From Bombyx mori (lineage: Eukaryota; Arthropoda; Insecta; Lepidoptera; Bombycidae), in contig NC_085129.1 in assembly GCF_030269925.1 (NCBI RefSeq), forward strand, positions 18,901,501 through 18,965,500: a DNA stretch of 64,000 nt, written 5' to 3'. The notes below the pieces were generated by a model that worked only from the letters and a program-made list of their open reading frames with translations, did no database searches and had not been told where the DNA came from. Positions 10,871 through 21,627 of this stretch are shown piece by piece. Each line of letters begins with the position of its first letter. Position 1 is the first letter of the stretch. Both the position numbers and the translations under genes were made by a program.

Positions 10871-11093
10871 TATACCCATTGCTCGTGCCACAGATATGGA
10901 CTTTTCTGTATCATCTCTATTCTTGTGTTTCTTTTCATCTGATTTGTGTTACAATCTTCATTTCTCATTACAATTTTTTTTTGTACACTAAAATTTAGAT
11001 TTTCAAACCTAAAAATAAAAAAACTTTTTTGTTTATGTTTATTTTCATTATATTATCAACATGTATTATATGTGAATTATACAGGGGTTTCCC

Positions 11094-11195
11094 TACTGGT
11101 GGTAGGGCCTCTTTGCCCATTTCTACCGCAAAGCAGTAATGCCTCTCTGTTGTAGAAGGTGGCAGTTGCACTATAGCATTGAGACGTGTCACAAA
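11094..11195 (+). repeat. Bm1 SINE fragment
   Basis: CTGGTGGTAGGGCCTCTT, CATTTCTACCGCAAAGCAGT and a short distal piece. Internally deleted and truncated. Confidence 0.75.
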
Positions 11196-11213
11196 GCGTA
11201 AAAAAAATTGTGA

Positions 11214-11400
11214 GTGAATGTGGAGGTAGCCATCACAGAACAGAAGACATTTGACAGATGCCTGAATCTAACTTGTGAAATTTTGAAAATGAGCTTGCTT
11301 ATATACAATATATATACAATCTCCGAACAACAATCAGACCGTCGGTCTACCGAGCACCTGCTCGGTGGAAGATCTCTCTCCCGTATACTTCCTATGTGAA
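11214..11400 (+). repeat. Dispersed family B, copy 1
   Basis: GTAGCCATCACAGAACAGAA, ACATTTGACAGATGCCTGAA, CAGACCGTCGGTCTACCGAG, CTCGGTGGAAGATCT. The same order of blocks recurs at 15.62 and 40.67 kb. The three copies share blocks over about 180 bp, but I cannot name the element. Confidence 0.6.
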
Positions 11401-11784
11401 AACTAAATCTTTATTTTAAATACGTTACTATCAAAATGCCTGTGTCATTAAGGACTTATCCTGTAAGATTTCGTTTCTTTGTTGAATTATCAATAAGCTT
11501 TTGTGTTTAGAGAAAATAAACTTTAAGAACACAGTACAATAAATAACAGATTTTGCTTTAACGACTCAAAAGGAAACGGACGCCATCTTGGGACGCCATC
11601 TCGTGAAAAGCTATTTCCGGTTAGGGTTGGCATTTTCTTGATAATGTGGTTTATTGTGATTTAAAACTAAATTGAAGGAGTAGGTTTATCGGTTTACCCT
11701 CGCATTTAAAAGGCTGTTTAGTTTTAAGCGGCTATTAACAGTGTTAATGTATTTAGGATTGTCACTCGTGCAATTATGTTAATT
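11401..11784. other. Spacer
   Basis: No gene. It holds a short direct repeat, ACGCCATCT, spaced 13 bases apart near 11580-11603. Confidence 0.4.
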
Positions 11785-12018
11785 TTTTTTTATTGCTTTG
11801 ATGGGCGGACGAACTCACAGCCCACCTGGTGTTAAGTGCTTACTGGAGCCAATAAACATCTACAACGTAAATGCGCCACCCACCTTGAGATATAAGGTCT
11901 CAAGTATAGTTGCAACGGCTGCCCCACCCTTCAAACCGAAACGGAATGCTACTTCACGCAGAAATAGGCAGGGTGATAGTACCTACCCGCGCGGACTCAC
12001 AGGAGGTCCTACCACCAG
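11785..12018 (-). repeat. Bm1 SINE, headless
   Basis: Runs from a T run with ATTGCTTTGATGGGCGGAC to GGTCCTACCACCAGTGG; all body blocks are present. Confidence 0.93.
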
Positions 12019-12181
12019 TGGATATATTATATACCTCACGACATACTACACGTATCTCAGATATCTCATACAGCGATTTCTCGAAGTGACTATGTGAGTG
12101 AGTTAAGCAGAATAATATGGCGAAGCTTGTGAAACTAAATTAGCTTATGCAATTTTCCCGATTACGGAAGTCGTCTTCTAA

Positions 12182-12338
12182 GCCCGCAAGATAGGTACCA
12201 CCACTCAGCCATTTTCTACCGCCATTAATGCGTTTCGATTTGAAGGGAGCAGCCGTTGTACCATAGAGCTGAGACTTATAATTGACGTCTCAAAGTGGGG
12301 CTCAGCATTTACTTTGTTGATGTCCATGAGCTCCGTAA
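12182..12338 (+). repeat. Bm1 SINE, diverged fragment
   Basis: AGATAGGTACCACCACTCAG, GCGTTTCGATTTGAAGGGAG, TGTTGATGTCCATGAGCTCC. Both ends are lost and there are several small deletions. Confidence 0.75.
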
Positions 12339-12479
12339 ATTAATATAATAAAAATAAAAAATAAATAAAAATTAAATAAAATTCATTTAATTCAGACCAT
12401 CTTAAGTCCATATGTTGTAAGTTGAATAATACTTAGAACTATGTTAGTAAAATTAAAATTAAAATTAAAAAAAAAAAAA

Positions 12480-13505
12480 TTAGCAATTAAAACATTTAAA
12501 CATTTAAACATTTAATTCATAAATCTGCGCTGCTTTGTGGCACCTGCTATATGGGTATGTATATGAACCCAGTGTCTCAAAACAGCACATTCGGGTTTAT
12601 TACCTATAACCATCAGGATATTATTAGTACTCGCACGAACCCCACGCATCAGTGAGGCCGTTCGTTTGCGGATGATTGATACCTGATGCGCTACAGTACC
12701 GCGGGAGCCCCAACAACATCCTGAAAGCATTATTATATTGCACTCGGAGAGCATTGTATGCCCGCCGCGCATATCGAACCCACAGGGTACAGGTATATAA
12801 GGACTGGCAAAACGCCTTGAACAAGGTTACCTTAACCTGTGCGGTACAACGGCCAGCATACTGCAGCGGACAGCCAACGCTCTCCGTTCCCTTTCAATAT
12901 CTGCATCATCCTTAAGGTGCTCAGTTACAATATGGCCAAGGTATTTGAACTCAGTAACCCTCTTCAGTGGAGTACCTCCGAGCGTCACTGGTGGCACATA
13001 ACTCGGTTTTGTCTTTGCTGCCTTAAAGACGAGCAGTTCACTTTTTTTAACATTATAGCGGAGTCCGTGAGATTCCGCGTACCTCTCACAGATGGACAAC
13101 AACCGCCGGAGAGCACCGATCGATGGGCTCAACAGCACCATGTCGTCAGCGTAACTGATGCTGTTCACACAGTGACCATCAATCGAGCAGCCGACACGTG
13201 TGTCACCGAGTGCCTCGATCAACTCATTAATATACAGGTTGAAAAGCGCCGGTGAGGTTAAGCCCCCCTGCCTAACCCCGAATTCCAACCTATACTCCTC
13301 CGAAAGTGTGTTTGACCATCTTACCTGATTGGTCTGATACTCGTACCAATGGGAGAACAAGTCCACGTAAGGTCCCGGTACGCCCGTCTGCCTCAACTTA
13401 CCCCACAACAAGTCGTACCTGACTAGGTCGAAAGCCTTCGAAAGATCGAGAAACACTGCATAAACAGGCGTATTCCTCTCCGTGTAGTATCCCACCACAT
13501 GCTTT
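12480..13505 (-). pseudogene. LINE reverse transcriptase, broken
   Basis: A minus-strand frame of 223 codons (12827-13498) carries the reverse-transcriptase core: motif A FLDLSKAFD (residues 16-24), motif B GVRQGG (74-79) followed by TSPALF, and motif C YADD (116-119). After it, in other frames, come the expected thumb and C-terminal pieces (KAFCQSLYTC, NNAFRMLLGLPRYCSASG at 12624-12824, then 12512-12772). At least two frameshifts and a deletion after residue 213 have therefore killed it. The 5' end is cut at about 13505, and the 3' flank has a short AAACATTT tandem (about 12483-12515). It is a non-LTR element; I cannot fix the clade. It is clearly different from the LINE at 61 kb. Confidence 0.85.
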
Positions 13506-13721
13506 AATGATGATGTTGATGATGTTTGGCGCTTCGGATACTTTTACGTTTTGTTTTAGTCACCGATGATAGAGGCATATTCTTAACATTTGAATATTGC
13601 ACTAACTACCGTCAAACTTTCTATTAAAAATTATTTCTGCGACAATTGTAATGAATTCCAAATGTCGGAAATAATAGACCAGAAATTAAGCTGTTGTTTA
13701 TATATTTTTAGGCCCACAGAC

Positions 13722-13835
13722 ATCTACTGCTGGAGTTAAACCTCCCTAAAAATTCGCCACAATGACCGATCTTGTTCTGTCCACATCCAGCCGACTCCCA
13801 CGACTTTCAAGAGGCCTACACTACTTCTACACTAC
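13722..13835 (-). pseudogene. RTE-clade LINE C-terminus, diverged
   Basis: The minus strand gives VGVGWMWTEQDRSLWR, the counterpart of GWMQAAQDRSLWRG at 14.8 kb. Only this final block survives. Confidence 0.6.
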
Positions 13836-14784
13836 GCGTATAGTTTGGCGATTATAGTACGTCTAAAAGATCTTCGATGAGGGTACATACTGGTCACGTA
13901 AGCTACATAAACCAGAATTAGATCCTCAACAAAACCGGACTAAATCAAGCGTCGATTTCCCTACCGTCCTTTCAGAATACTTCAATAGCTCTATTGTTAA
14001 TTGTTAATTTATCCGTTTATCAGATCGCGCCGGACAATATTGTTCGCAGCCGGTAAATAAGCGAACCGCTACAATAGGGTAGTTGCTCGCCATTCACGCG
14101 TTTGCCCCATCCGTCTGTCCCTTCCGAGCCGAGTGCCCAACTATTGTTAAAGCGGTATTAAAATATCCAAAGTTTGGATGAATCGAACCGGATATTTTTT
14201 TGTGGCTTTCTGCGACACTACAGGAGAGCTATTTAAAATCTGGGAAAAATATCATAACCAAAAAAAGGTTCTTCAGTTATTTGGCTAATGGAGTGAAATT
14301 AATTGAAGTTCAATTAAAAACATCGAACTGTTGATGTTGATGCCAAATAAAACGAACCTTTAATTACAAATGTAAGCGTCGCGTATTAAGTTTAATATTT
14401 ACTAGTTGCGACCTAAATTCAAATAACTCAATATAAAAACATTCCACTCGAAGCCTTGAGCATAATTATGATAAGATTCAGCTAACGAGTAACCGCTTCA
14501 AGCTGTACGTATTCTTCAGACGGCATCCATTTTGTTTGAACTTCATCATTCAGATCGTTAGCAAATAGAAGGAAGAGTTTGAACACAAGTAAAATAATTT
14601 AAAACTAACTATGTCTCTATCTATATATTAGTCTCTATCTGTTTCTTTGGTAGGTTGATTAACAGTCAAATAATCCCACTTTCACATTCATAAGGTTAGG
14701 GTTCGCTTAATAGTAATCACCGCTCTGCCTATTTATGCTTTAGTGCGATTGGTAAAAAGGTGATGACGTGTTCATCACAAGCAC
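13836..14784. other. Spacer
   Basis: No gene or known repeat seen across about 950 bp. Confidence 0.45.
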
Positions 14785-15345
14785 TTCCTTATTATTATTA
14801 TTATCTGCTGGACATAGGCCTCCCCCAAGCCTCGCCACAAAGACCGGTCCTGCGCTGCCTGCATCCAGCCTATCCCCGCGAACCTCAATAGGTCATCGGT
14901 CCATCTTGTGGGAGGCCTACCTACGCTACGTCTTCCGGTACGCGGTCGCCACTCAGAACTTTCTGGCCCCAACCGCCATCCGTTCTACGAGCAATGTGTC
15001 TTGCCCAATGCCACTTCGATGTCGCAATCCTTTGGGCTATGTCGGTTACTATAGTTTTCCTGCGAATCTCCTCATTTCTGATTTGATCTCGCAGGGAAAC
15101 TCCGAGCATAGCCCTCTCCATTGCTCTTTGGGTGACCTTGAGCCTTCTCATAAGGCCTATTGTGAGCGACCACATCTCAGTGCCATATGTCATCACTGGC
15201 AACACACACTGGTCAAATACTTTCGTCTTGAGACACTGTGGTATTTGTGATGAGAAGATTTTACGTAGCTTTCCGAACGCTGCCCATCCGACCTGGATTC
15301 GACGGTTGACCTCTTTTTCGAAGTTGAACTTACCTAGCTGGACAA
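14785..15345 (-). pseudogene. RTE-clade LINE, C-terminal part of pol
   Basis: The minus strand encodes GKFNFEKEVNRRIQVGWAAF, then QCVLPVMTYGTEMWSLT, RAMERAMLGVSLRDQIRNEE, then (after a frameshift at about 14960) SVGRPPTRWTDDLLRFAG and GWMQAAQDRSLWRG. This is the region after the RT palm in RTE-type elements. The frame ends next to a (TAA)n-type tail (14789-14803). The catalytic domain is missing (5' truncated), so it is dead. Confidence 0.88.
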
Positions 15346-15620
15346 TTACGGTTTTGAGAGTTTCCAGGTTTTTGGATTTTTCTGAGTTTCAAGTTACGTA
15401 TAGTTTTAGTTTTTGAATTCTTGGATTGGGTATATGTTTGGATCTCTGTAAGTAACTTTTTGATTATCGTTTATGCTATTCGTATTTCGCAGAAGATCTG
15501 AAAAGCGAAATTCGGGGAATGCTACTGTCTTCAGAGTGAACCGCCAAGATGAAGCTTGGAACCAAATCAAATGAGAAATCATTTTTGAACACCATCCAAT
15601 TGATAATTACAGTAATAGAC

Positions 15621-15840
15621 GTATGACTAATGTGGCGGTAGCCATCACAGAACCCAAGATATTTGACAGATGTCGGAATCTCGCCTACGACAATTTTAAG
15701 ATAAGCTTACATATTATTATATACAAGCTCAGAACAACAACATTCGGACCGTCAGTCTACCGAGCAATATCACCCGCTCGGTGGAAGATCTTCCCTTTGT
15801 CGAAATTTCCACAACTAACTAGGCTAAGATTGTATGGTCA
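15621..15840 (+). repeat. Dispersed family B, copy 2
   Basis: GTAGCCATCACAGAACCCAA, GATATTTGACAGATGTCGGA, TTCGGACCGTCAGTCTACCG, GCTCGGTGGAAGATCTTCC. The longest of the three copies. Confidence 0.6.
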
Positions 15841-16065
15841 ATAAAAAAGGAGGCTTTGAGATTACGTCAGAAATTTGAACAGCAGCTAGGCCTCCCCGGT
15901 CTGAGACCTAGAGAAAGACAAGTTGGAAAGATATGGTGCTAAAGGATAAGAGGAAACTCTATGTTACTGACGAGATGTTGAAGACAGAGAGAAATGGAGG
16001 AGAAAAATAAGGAAAGGTGACCCCACCACCATATGGTATGAATAGCTATGAGCAGCTATTGTGTC
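15841..16065 (+). pseudogene. LINE-like C-terminal remnant
   Basis: The plus strand reads KDKRKLYVTDEMLK and, after a one-base shift, REKWRRKIRKGDPTTIWYE and a stop. The shape (basic, WRR.IRK.DPTTIW) resembles the C-terminus of a silkworm LINE, but I cannot name it. It follows family B directly, so the two may belong to one element. Confidence 0.45.
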
Positions 16066-16394
16066 AATGATAGAGTAATTTCTATAATTTTGTAGATTTT
16101 TTATCTATATTTAAATTCCGGGATAATCCCATTGTTATATTCGAATAAAGGCGTTCTACACATTAGGCGATAGACGTTTTATTTTTCAATGCTTGCAGCT
16201 AAGTGTAACTTCCATTCGCAACAGCCAGTACTAAAACACAATGTTTATGTGTTTGTATATTGATTTTACTCGGGACATTTCCGGAATTAACCGACACAGC
16301 CCGAGAGCTCGGTTCGTTTTAATTGATGCCGTCGCATTTGATGCTTTGAATTTTATCTACCCGTTGATTTTCGTTGTCCATAATTCTGACTTTA
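16066..16394. other. Spacer
   Basis: AT-rich; nothing recognised. Confidence 0.4.
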
Positions 16395-16610
16395 ATGTTT
16401 TTTATTGTTTCGATGGTTGAACGAACTCACGGACCACCTGGTGTTAAGTGGTTAACGGAGCCCATAGAAATCTACAACGTAAATGCAGCCACCAGCCATT
16501 ACGCAATAGTATTGTTACGCCGGTAAGAGTAACGGCATCTATCGTCGAATAGCAAAAACGAATATCAACCTACCCGTGCGGACTCAGAAGACTCCTATTA
16601 TGAACCTTTT
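16395..16610 (-). repeat. Bm1 SINE with its middle replaced
   Basis: The Bm1 tail and distal body (GTTTCGATGGTTGAACG to AATGCAGCCACCAGCC) and the Bm1 proximal end (CTACCCGTGCGGACTC) are present. The about 120 bp normally between them is gone and a piece of LTR (16513-16567) sits there instead. Confidence 0.8.
16513..16567 (+). mobile_element. 5' fragment of LTR family 1
   Basis: TGTTACGCCGGTAAGAGTAA...CATCTATCGTCGAATAG matches the first about 55 bases of the solo LTR at 48,630. Confidence 0.75.
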
Positions 16611-16667
16611 TAATTTATAACGACAAGTCTAGATCTCGATCATTTGAACTCCGCTACTCAGCTTAGT

Positions 16668-16915
16668 TTTTTATTTATCTATTAGAGGGGTGGACGAGCT
16701 CACAGCCCACCCGGTATTAAGTGGTTACTGAAGCCCATAGACATCTACAACCCAAATGTCGCCACCCACCTTGAGATATGAGTTCTAAGGTCTCACTATA
16801 GTTACAACGGCTGCCTCACACTTCAAACCGAAACGCATTACTGCTTCACGGCAAAAATAGGCAAGATGGTGGTACCTGCCCGCGTGGACTCACAAGAGGT
16901 CCACCAGTAAAAAGT
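16668..16915 (-). repeat. Bm1 SINE, headless
   Basis: From TATTTATCTATTAGAGGGG to AAGAGGTCCACCAGTAAA; the body is essentially complete. Confidence 0.92.
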
Positions 16916-17280
16916 TAGTGAGCATCGAATCTACGCGCCGCAACAAGAACTGGAGTTTGCAGTTTCCGAGTGTTGCGTCATCGCGTTGAAAAGCTGAAAA
17001 ATAATCCCGAACGAGATCCAAATGAATGTACGCTCTCTGAACGTTGGAAATGGGAGCCGTAATTATTAATTGTAATTTTCATATTTTAACGGTTTTAACT
17101 TTTTTTTTTTTAAATCTGAGTAATTTTTGTAAGTTCGTATGCTATCATAAGCTACTACTTAAAGCGCATTGTTTTGACATTATTCTTGAAAATAGAGAAA
17201 AACCAATAAATATTTGTGACCGAAGCCTTTTACTTTTTGCTATTCGTAAATCTAAATTTTAATGTAAAGCGCTTTTGACA
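16916..17280. other. Spacer
   Basis: Nothing recognised; a T run lies at about 17100-17111. Confidence 0.4.
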
Positions 17281-17497
17281 GTAAGCTCACCTGGTGTTAA
17301 GTAGTTACTGGAGCCCATAGACATTTAAAACGTAAATGCGCCACCCACCTTGAGATATAAGTTCTAAGGTCTCAGTATAGTTAGGTATAACGGCTGCCCC
17401 ACTCTTCAAACCGAAACGCATTACTGCTTTACGGCAGAAATAGGCAGATTGGTAGTATCTACCCGTGCGGACTCACAAGAGGTCCCACCACCAGTAA
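17281..17497 (-). repeat. Bm1 SINE, tail-less and headless
   Basis: Body only, from AGCTCACCTGGTGTTAAG to GTCCCACCACCAGTAAA; the A-rich 3' end is lost. Confidence 0.9.
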
Positions 17498-17521
17498 AAC
17501 CTTTATGCTTTATGGAATTTA

Positions 17522-17591
17522 ACCGAAAGGCATTACTGCTTCACACCAGCGATCAGGCAGGATGGTGGTACCTATCCGTGCAGGCTCACTA
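17522..17591 (-). repeat. Bm1 SINE proximal fragment
   Basis: AAAGGCATTACTGCTTCACA and GGATGGTGGTACCTATCCG repeat part of the preceding Bm1 in the same orientation. Either a local tandem duplication or a second insertion. Confidence 0.65.
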
Positions 17592-18522
17592 CAGCTGTCT
17601 CCAGCTTTCAATAGATTGCCTTTTAAAACTCGGGTATGCACTGTGTTCCTTTGAACGAGAAAGGTATTCTTGCATTCCATCGGTCGGATTACTAGCTAAA
17701 TTCCCGCCCGGATTGCACGGATGGTTTACGTGACGAGCCATCGAGAAATGAAGGCCTGGAGTGCGACAAACCCTGAGCTCGGAGTTTATCGTTGAATATC
17801 TAATTAAATCCGTTGCGAGATGCCTTGGACTTCGGTTAAAATTAAAAGACTATCGTATCTGGAATTAACGCAGTCACTTTGAGATGCTTCGCGATTTAAA
17901 TCAGTCAGATGTTGGCGCTGATCAGAGGCGGTAACCAATCACCACCAAGTTGTCTGGTCTACCTTCAAGAATAGTATCAAAGGTTTTAGGTTTATCGCCG
18001 TTACCAATTAATTAGTTATAGTTAAATACAAACACATTTGATTGGATCAATTCAAATACTCCTTGAAAGCATTTTCATTGACGCATAATACATGGATATG
18101 GAAATAAACTTGCTCAACTAATTTTAGTATCAAACACAACTGGGTCTTTTGAATAACTGCTATGTTTTGAAAACGTAGTTCTGTTTAAAATGGCGAGTAA
18201 ATCAACGTATGAAAACCTTCTACTGAACATTAAACTGTACATATCCAACGTATATGTGACTGCATCGCTTTTGTTTCTGTTGGTATACACAGGTCTTTCT
18301 GAATGGCTTAATGTTTCGCACAAAGCGAAATGTTCCACGAACTTCGACAGTTCGAAACTTTCGGAAGCTCAAATATAACTAACAAGTACGTTTTTGATAT
18401 CACAAAATTCTTGTACAATAATATATTATTATGTAGTTTAAAAATGATAAAATAGGACGCTTAAATATCAAAACGGGGTAATAAATAATTTTAGCTTTGT
18501 TTACTTTGAAACTACGGCAAAG
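17592..18522. other. Spacer
   Basis: No gene or recurring repeat found. Frames up to 94 codons have no family resemblance. Confidence 0.45.
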
Positions 18523-18526
18523 ATAT

Positions 18527-19295
18527 TGTTACGCGCTGGGGTTCGGAATAAATAAATGTTCCAACAAAGTACAACTTAAAACTGTATTAGCACTTAGAAC
18601 ACTTAAAACACTTTAAAATTCTCGATTCGCTTCTTCCGCTTCGCTTCAGGTGATCCCTTCGCTGTTTCGCTTCGAGTACTTCCGATTGAGATGTGGTGCT
18701 GGAGACGCTTGCTGAGGGTAAAATGGACTGCTCACCGCACTAATGTATCCATCCTCAAAGAGCTCCAAATCAAACAAAGGCTTTCGTCGATTGTGCAATT
18801 GCGAATCCTTAATATGTTTGGACATATCATTCGTAATGAAAGATCATTGGAACGTTTAGTGGTTCAGGGAAGAGTAGACGGTCAACGCTCTCGCGGCCGA
18901 TCACCCACAAGGTGGACAGACTTGGTTAAGTTTTCTACGAAGTGTTCCCTTACTGAGTGTACACGTACCGCCACAAATAGAGAGAGATGGAGAAGCCTCT
19001 CAAAAGCCGCAACCAAATATTAAGACTTACGTAACCACGACCACTCCGCCAGGAGTGAACGACTGAGAAGAACTTCCGATTACTGACTGACTGCGTGCCA
19101 TCTCTGCAATGCTTTCATAGTCGAGACGAAATCCCTAGAATCGTCAAGAATATTCCACAAAAGTCGAGTATTGTGTGTTTCCGCTATCTGACAATAGATG
19201 GCGTTGTACTTCTCGAGCGTTCTAGATGCTACTAGATCCTTCGATATTCGTTCGACTATTCGGTGATAGAGGGCGTTACTCTTACCGACGTAACG
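18527..19295 (-). mobile_element. LTR family 1, interrupted by a LINE fragment
   Basis: Minus-strand LTR of the family at 48,630. Its 3' terminus is at left (TGTTACGCGC, complement of GCGCGTAACA) and its 5' terminus at right (complement of CGTTACGTCGGTAAGAG). ATAT flanks both ends (18523-18526 and 19296-19299), a 4-bp TSD as in several Ty3/gypsy groups. No internal retroviral-like genes are present, so it is a solo LTR. A LINE fragment is nested at 18688-19071, and the 18540-18677 part differs from the 48.6 kb copy. Confidence 0.8.
18688..19071 (+). pseudogene. LINE C-terminal fragment nested in an LTR
   Basis: The 110-codon plus frame at 18691-19023 encodes MWCWRRLLRVKWTAHRTN, QRLSSIVQLRILNMFGHI and RGRSPTRWTD, the C-terminal signature of an endonuclease/reverse-transcriptase LINE. 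It lies between two copies of ACTTCCGATT (18678-18687 and 19072-19081), a 10-bp TSD made from LTR sequence. It is 5' truncated and has no catalytic domain. Confidence 0.88.
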
Positions 19296-19299
19296 ATAT

Positions 19300-19925
19300 T
19301 AAAGCGAAATTATACAATTATTCTCAATAACCTTGATGCAATTTTTCGAGTAAATCGGACATCAGAAGTCCGGGGAATTGACGTTAAAAAATTTCGTTAC
19401 ACAAACAAATGTAAGCTAATAAAATCGTGTCACAAAAAAATGTACGGTCACAAAGTGGCTGCATGATAAATATTTCATTTACAGCTGAGTGGCTCTCGCG
19501 GAAGCAGTTAAGCCGACAGATCGGTCGTGCCTCCGACCAGACGCCCATCGATGCGGTTGGTCAGACATAATGCATTCCAACATCAAATACCAGCAGGACA
19601 GTAGAAGTCTACACGTTGTTATAAATAAAACTCCGAGTTTTCACTCAGCTACGCTTTCCCTAATACATAATTCCGTGTGTATGTTCCCTATAGACTCCGA
19701 AATGGCAGGATCGATTTTGATGAAATTTTCAGGAAACTCTCAGATTGGTCTAGCAGGTCCTGCGAGGTTTGGTAGATGTCGGATCAAAGTGAAATCAGCA
19801 AAGAGGCCGGGTTGGGCCAATATAAACTAGGGATGCCTATCATTATAGTAGAAATTTTAACCGCAAAATTGTCAAGGTTCTGATGGGAGAACAGTCTTTG
19901 AAGCCGGCTCGTTTACCCAGATTAA
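19300..19925. other. Spacer with an unexplained frame
   Basis: A 113-codon frame (19489-19830) has no recognisable domain. The stretch at 19650-19850 contains CAGGATCGATTTTGATGAAA, wording often seen inside insect dispersed repeats, so a decayed repeat is likelier than a gene. Confidence 0.35.
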
Positions 19926-19929
19926 AACA

Positions 19930-20364
19930 CTAGCTTTTGCCCGCGACTTCGTCCGCGTGGAATAGTTCACAAATAATGCTTTATTTTAGAACAAATTTGG
20001 TTAGCATAAAAAACGTTATAGTGAGCTAACCTTAACATATAGACATATTATTATGCTGTCGCTAACTTTTTTTACATCTTTTAAAGGGGAATAATTCTGT
20101 CATACTTTATTTTAGCGAAACTTTAACCATTTCTGTAACGCACGCAGCGGAAGCTCTCATAAGGTAAAAATAACCCCGATTTTGAAACATTCTTTATTGG
20201 TGCTCCGCTTGTATTGGTCTTAGCGTGATGTTATATAGCCTTTAGCCTTCCTCAATAAATTGGCTATGTAACACTGCAAGAATTTTTCAAATCGACCCAA
20301 CAGTTCCTGAGATTAGCGCGTTCAAACAAACAAACTATTCAGCTTTATAATATTATAGTATAGA
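19930..20364 (-). mobile_element. Non-autonomous Helitron
   Basis: Minus strand: starts TCTATACTATAATATTATAA and ends GACGAAGTCGCGGGCAAAAG before CTAG, followed by T. CGCGGACGAAGTCGCG can fold just upstream of the terminus. About 435 bp with no coding. The base before TC is T rather than A, so the 5' boundary is slightly uncertain. Confidence 0.72.
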
Positions 20365-20579
20365 AGTATATATATCGAATGTATAAGCTATAGTTGGTAA
20401 ACAGTGAAGTCTGTTCGCAGCGAATTGTCGGATTAATTGAGCGCTTGAAATGCAATTAACGACTGCCACAGGCATATCCGACGGATCCATTAATTAGTGC
20501 GCTTTTAACGCCCTATTTCATTTTCCTTTGCTGCTTTTTGTTTTTGTTTGTTTACGTAAATGCATTTTATTCGCTAATC

Positions 20580-21105
20580 GTTGGTAGCCTCAGAGGCTAT
20601 TTCAAATTCGCGTGGACTGGTAGGTGAGCTCACGCACTCAACCTGATAGAATTGTTAACACTAGTGTTCACGCAAATTCACATGTAAATATTACTCTGTA
20701 AAAACGAAATTGTTTATCTGTATTAGATCAGTACGAAGCCGTAATAATCTATGTTAATGTTCAGTTTTGTCATTCAACTACTCTGTTCGCTCTCTGCCCA
20801 AACGCCTCTCACGCGAACGGACGCGTCTTCAGTACACTTCAATCAGACTTGAATATAATTAAATGTTCTAATTCAGACTAAATACAATTGTTCATAAGAA
20901 GTCAGTGCTTTTATTACTCAGACTATCAGTACGCTGCATGCGATCCAGCCGAGCCCGTCTGGTGGCCCATGAAATTCAGTAACCACGCTCATTCGACCGC
21001 CATATTCAACAACTAGTTTTAGCAAGAGCAGTGTTTTGCTGACTATTACCGGATCAGAGTCGCGGCACACTGAGAAAATCCGACGAGAAACTCAGTGGGT
21101 TGCGT
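20580..21105 (-). repeat. LINE-like 3' end, family A, split by a solo LTR
   Basis: TCGTTGGTAGCCTCAGAGG to TTGTTAACACTAG, then the LTR, then TTTTAGCAAGAGCAGTG to GAAACTCAGTGGG. Removing the LTR and one ACTAG restores the order seen in the intact copy at 40.4 kb. Confidence 0.8.
20665..21011. mobile_element. Solo LTR family 2 with 5-bp TSD
   Basis: A 347-bp insertion beginning TGTTCACGC and ending ATTCAACA, with termini TGTT/AACA. It is flanked by ACTAG at 20660-20664 and 21012-21016. Because it interrupts a family A repeat, both ends are fixed by the host repeat. A 5-bp TSD fits Ty3/gypsy or Bel-Pao elements. No internal region is left. Confidence 0.82.
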
Positions 21106-21208
21106 CTACATGTATATGCAAGTTAACCGCGAAAAAGTTATCACAGTGAGACTCAATGAGAGGAACTTACGTATGAAAATCGCTTAAACATCCGGGTTTT
21201 AATTGGAG

Positions 21209-21627
21209 CTAGAGGTCCCGCAGTAGTCGAAATTCGACTATAATTAATTGGAATTGTAAGTTTGTACACTATTATGATTGTATTTTATACTTCTATAATC
21301 ACAAATTTCGCCAAGACTACACAATAAAAAGTATTAACAAAGACAAAGAATATTTAATCAATTCTCAATTTGACAACAGACGTCAAGAATAAAAGCTTGA
21401 CAATAAATAGTATGCATGCGTGTGTGCGTCAAATACATGGTATGTAGTGTGTGTAATGTTTTCTTTATTGATTTAATGTATCTTTTATGCATTATTTAAA
21501 AAAAATATTAGCATTGTGCACTTCTTCTCTATATTCTCTATAAGTGTGGAAAATTTCATACTCCTTCGTCCGCGCAATTTTCGTAAAAAGGGATACAAAG
21601 TTTTTGCTTCACGTATTAATATATAGA
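21209..21627 (-). mobile_element. Non-autonomous Helitron, family H3
   Basis: Minus strand: starts TCTATATATTAATACGTG, preceded by A, and ends GTCGAATTTCGACTACTGCG ... CTAG. The palindrome GTCGAATTTCGAC serves as the 3' hairpin. Related copies are at 30.17, 58.8 and 60.5 kb. Confidence 0.78.
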
